In this document: positions 63,820 through 64,000 of the stretch, piece by piece
How positions within the stretch are numbered: the first letter of the stretch is position 1
Layout: the number at the start of each line of letters is the position of its first letter
Assembly: GCA_034506175.1 (NCBI GenBank)
Contig: JAPDQB010000029.1
Coordinates: 18,859-82,858 of the forward strand
Source: a candidate division KSB1 bacterium
GTDB lineage: Bacteria > Zhuqueibacterota > Zhuqueibacteria > Zhuqueibacterales > Zhuqueibacteraceae
Reading direction: 5' to 3'
DNA: 64,000 nucleotides
Made by a program: the position numbers and the translations under genes
The notes under the pieces: model-generated
What the model was told of the DNA's origin: nothing
Database searches by the model: none
Seen by the model: only the letters and a program-made list of their open reading frames with translations

Positions 63820-63848
63820 AAGATAGCAAATTCACCGAGTAAAGTCAA
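63820..63848 (-). promoter_or_regulatory. Promoter of the pfk-gap-tpiA-secG operon
   Basis: On the minus strand TTGACT (63848-63843), 17 bases, TATCTT (63825-63820). It leaves a leader of about 55 bases before the PFK start codon. Confidence 0.65.
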
Positions 63849-63893
63849 GAATTTCTTCGCGTTTATTCGTTTTTCGCATTGACTCATAAATAT

Positions 63894-64000
63894 TGTTACC
63901 GAAATCACTTGGAAATTGAGTCGTTGCCTCATAATATGTGTTACCATACTTTGGAGCCATATTATGAGCAAAAAATCAGTTCAAGAATACTTACGAGCGA
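63894..64000 (+). mobile_element. Left end of a probable insertion sequence (incomplete)
   Basis: TGTTACC occurs as a direct repeat at 63894-63900 and 63942-63948, 48 bases apart, just before a gene start that resembles an IS integrase/transposase. This is the layout of the left end of ISNCY/IS481-like elements. The other end lies outside the window, so it cannot be confirmed. Confidence 0.4.
63964..64000 (+). CDS. Start of a probable transposase/integrase gene (partial)
   Basis: ATG at 63964 opens a frame MSKKSVQEYLRA that runs off the window end. This start resembles the N-terminus of IS integrase-catalytic-region proteins (MSKKSVKEYLR...). Only 12 codons are visible, so the call rests on this short match and on the repeat-bearing sequence upstream. 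Confidence 0.45.
   Translation, partial: MSKKSVQEYLRA

Overview
This 64 kb window reads as a chromosome segment of a diderm bacterium of the FCB superphylum. It is most like candidate phylum KSB1, Calditrichota or Ignavibacteria, but this is inferred from gene content, not from a marker phylogeny. The clues are a secreted multidomain protein ending in a FlgD-type/T9SS-like C-terminal domain, a NagB deaminase fused to a PIG-L deacetylase domain (typical of Bacteroidetes relatives), MacAB-TolC-type outer-membrane machinery, lipoproteins with Bacteroidota-like signal peptides, and a short EF-Ts. Where promoters can be read they are sigma70-like (TTGACT/A, 16-17 bp, TATNNT).

Layout. 1-4.5 kb: the end of a radical SAM gene, an orphan CoxS-type 2Fe-2S protein, then 3-hydroxyacyl-CoA dehydrogenase, zinc alcohol dehydrogenase and M20 amidohydrolase genes. 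4.6-9 kb: an accessory island with a frameshifted CHAT-STAND-TPR gene and an HNH/CopG-like pair. 9-16.6 kb: NagB-PIG-L, homoserine kinase, a DMT exporter, a MinD-like ATPase with a Cys-rich tail, and a SpoIIE phosphatase remnant. 17-23.3 kb: an operon of chalcone-isomerase-like protein, DUF5666 protein, TolC, HlyD/MacA, MacB ATPase and MacB permease, closed by a hairpin. 23.4-30 kb: envelope and secreted proteins (lipoprotein, malectin/choice-of-anchor surface protein, metzincin-like lipoprotein). 30-41 kb: DNA polymerase IV, amidase, nucleoside deoxyribosyltransferase-like protein, then a fatty acid/CoA cluster (HMGL-like lyase, enoyl-CoA hydratase, 3-hydroxyacyl-CoA dehydrogenase, thiolase) with small, partly broken toxin-antitoxin-like genes between. 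41-46.6 kb: a probable iron-uptake operon (FTR1-DUF2318 fusion, two FtsX permeases, ATPase, FMN-binding protein, 4-TM protein). 47-54 kb: ATP-grasp, Uma2, alanine racemase and envelope proteins. 54-58 kb: the translation operons rplM-rpsI and rpsB-tsf-pyrH-frr. 58.4-63.8 kb: a glycolysis/secretion cluster (PFK with PPi-type residues, gap, tpiA, secG, tRNA-Leu(GAG)), followed by a TPR protein and an ABC permease. The window ends in the left edge of a probable insertion sequence.

The most interesting items are the iron operon, which resembles the Campylobacter P19/Ftr1 locus but has no P19 and has an FMN-binding protein instead; a concentration of single-base homopolymer frameshifts and one TGG-to-TAG change in accessory genes only; and a PFK with the Asp104/Lys124 signature of pyrophosphate dependence.
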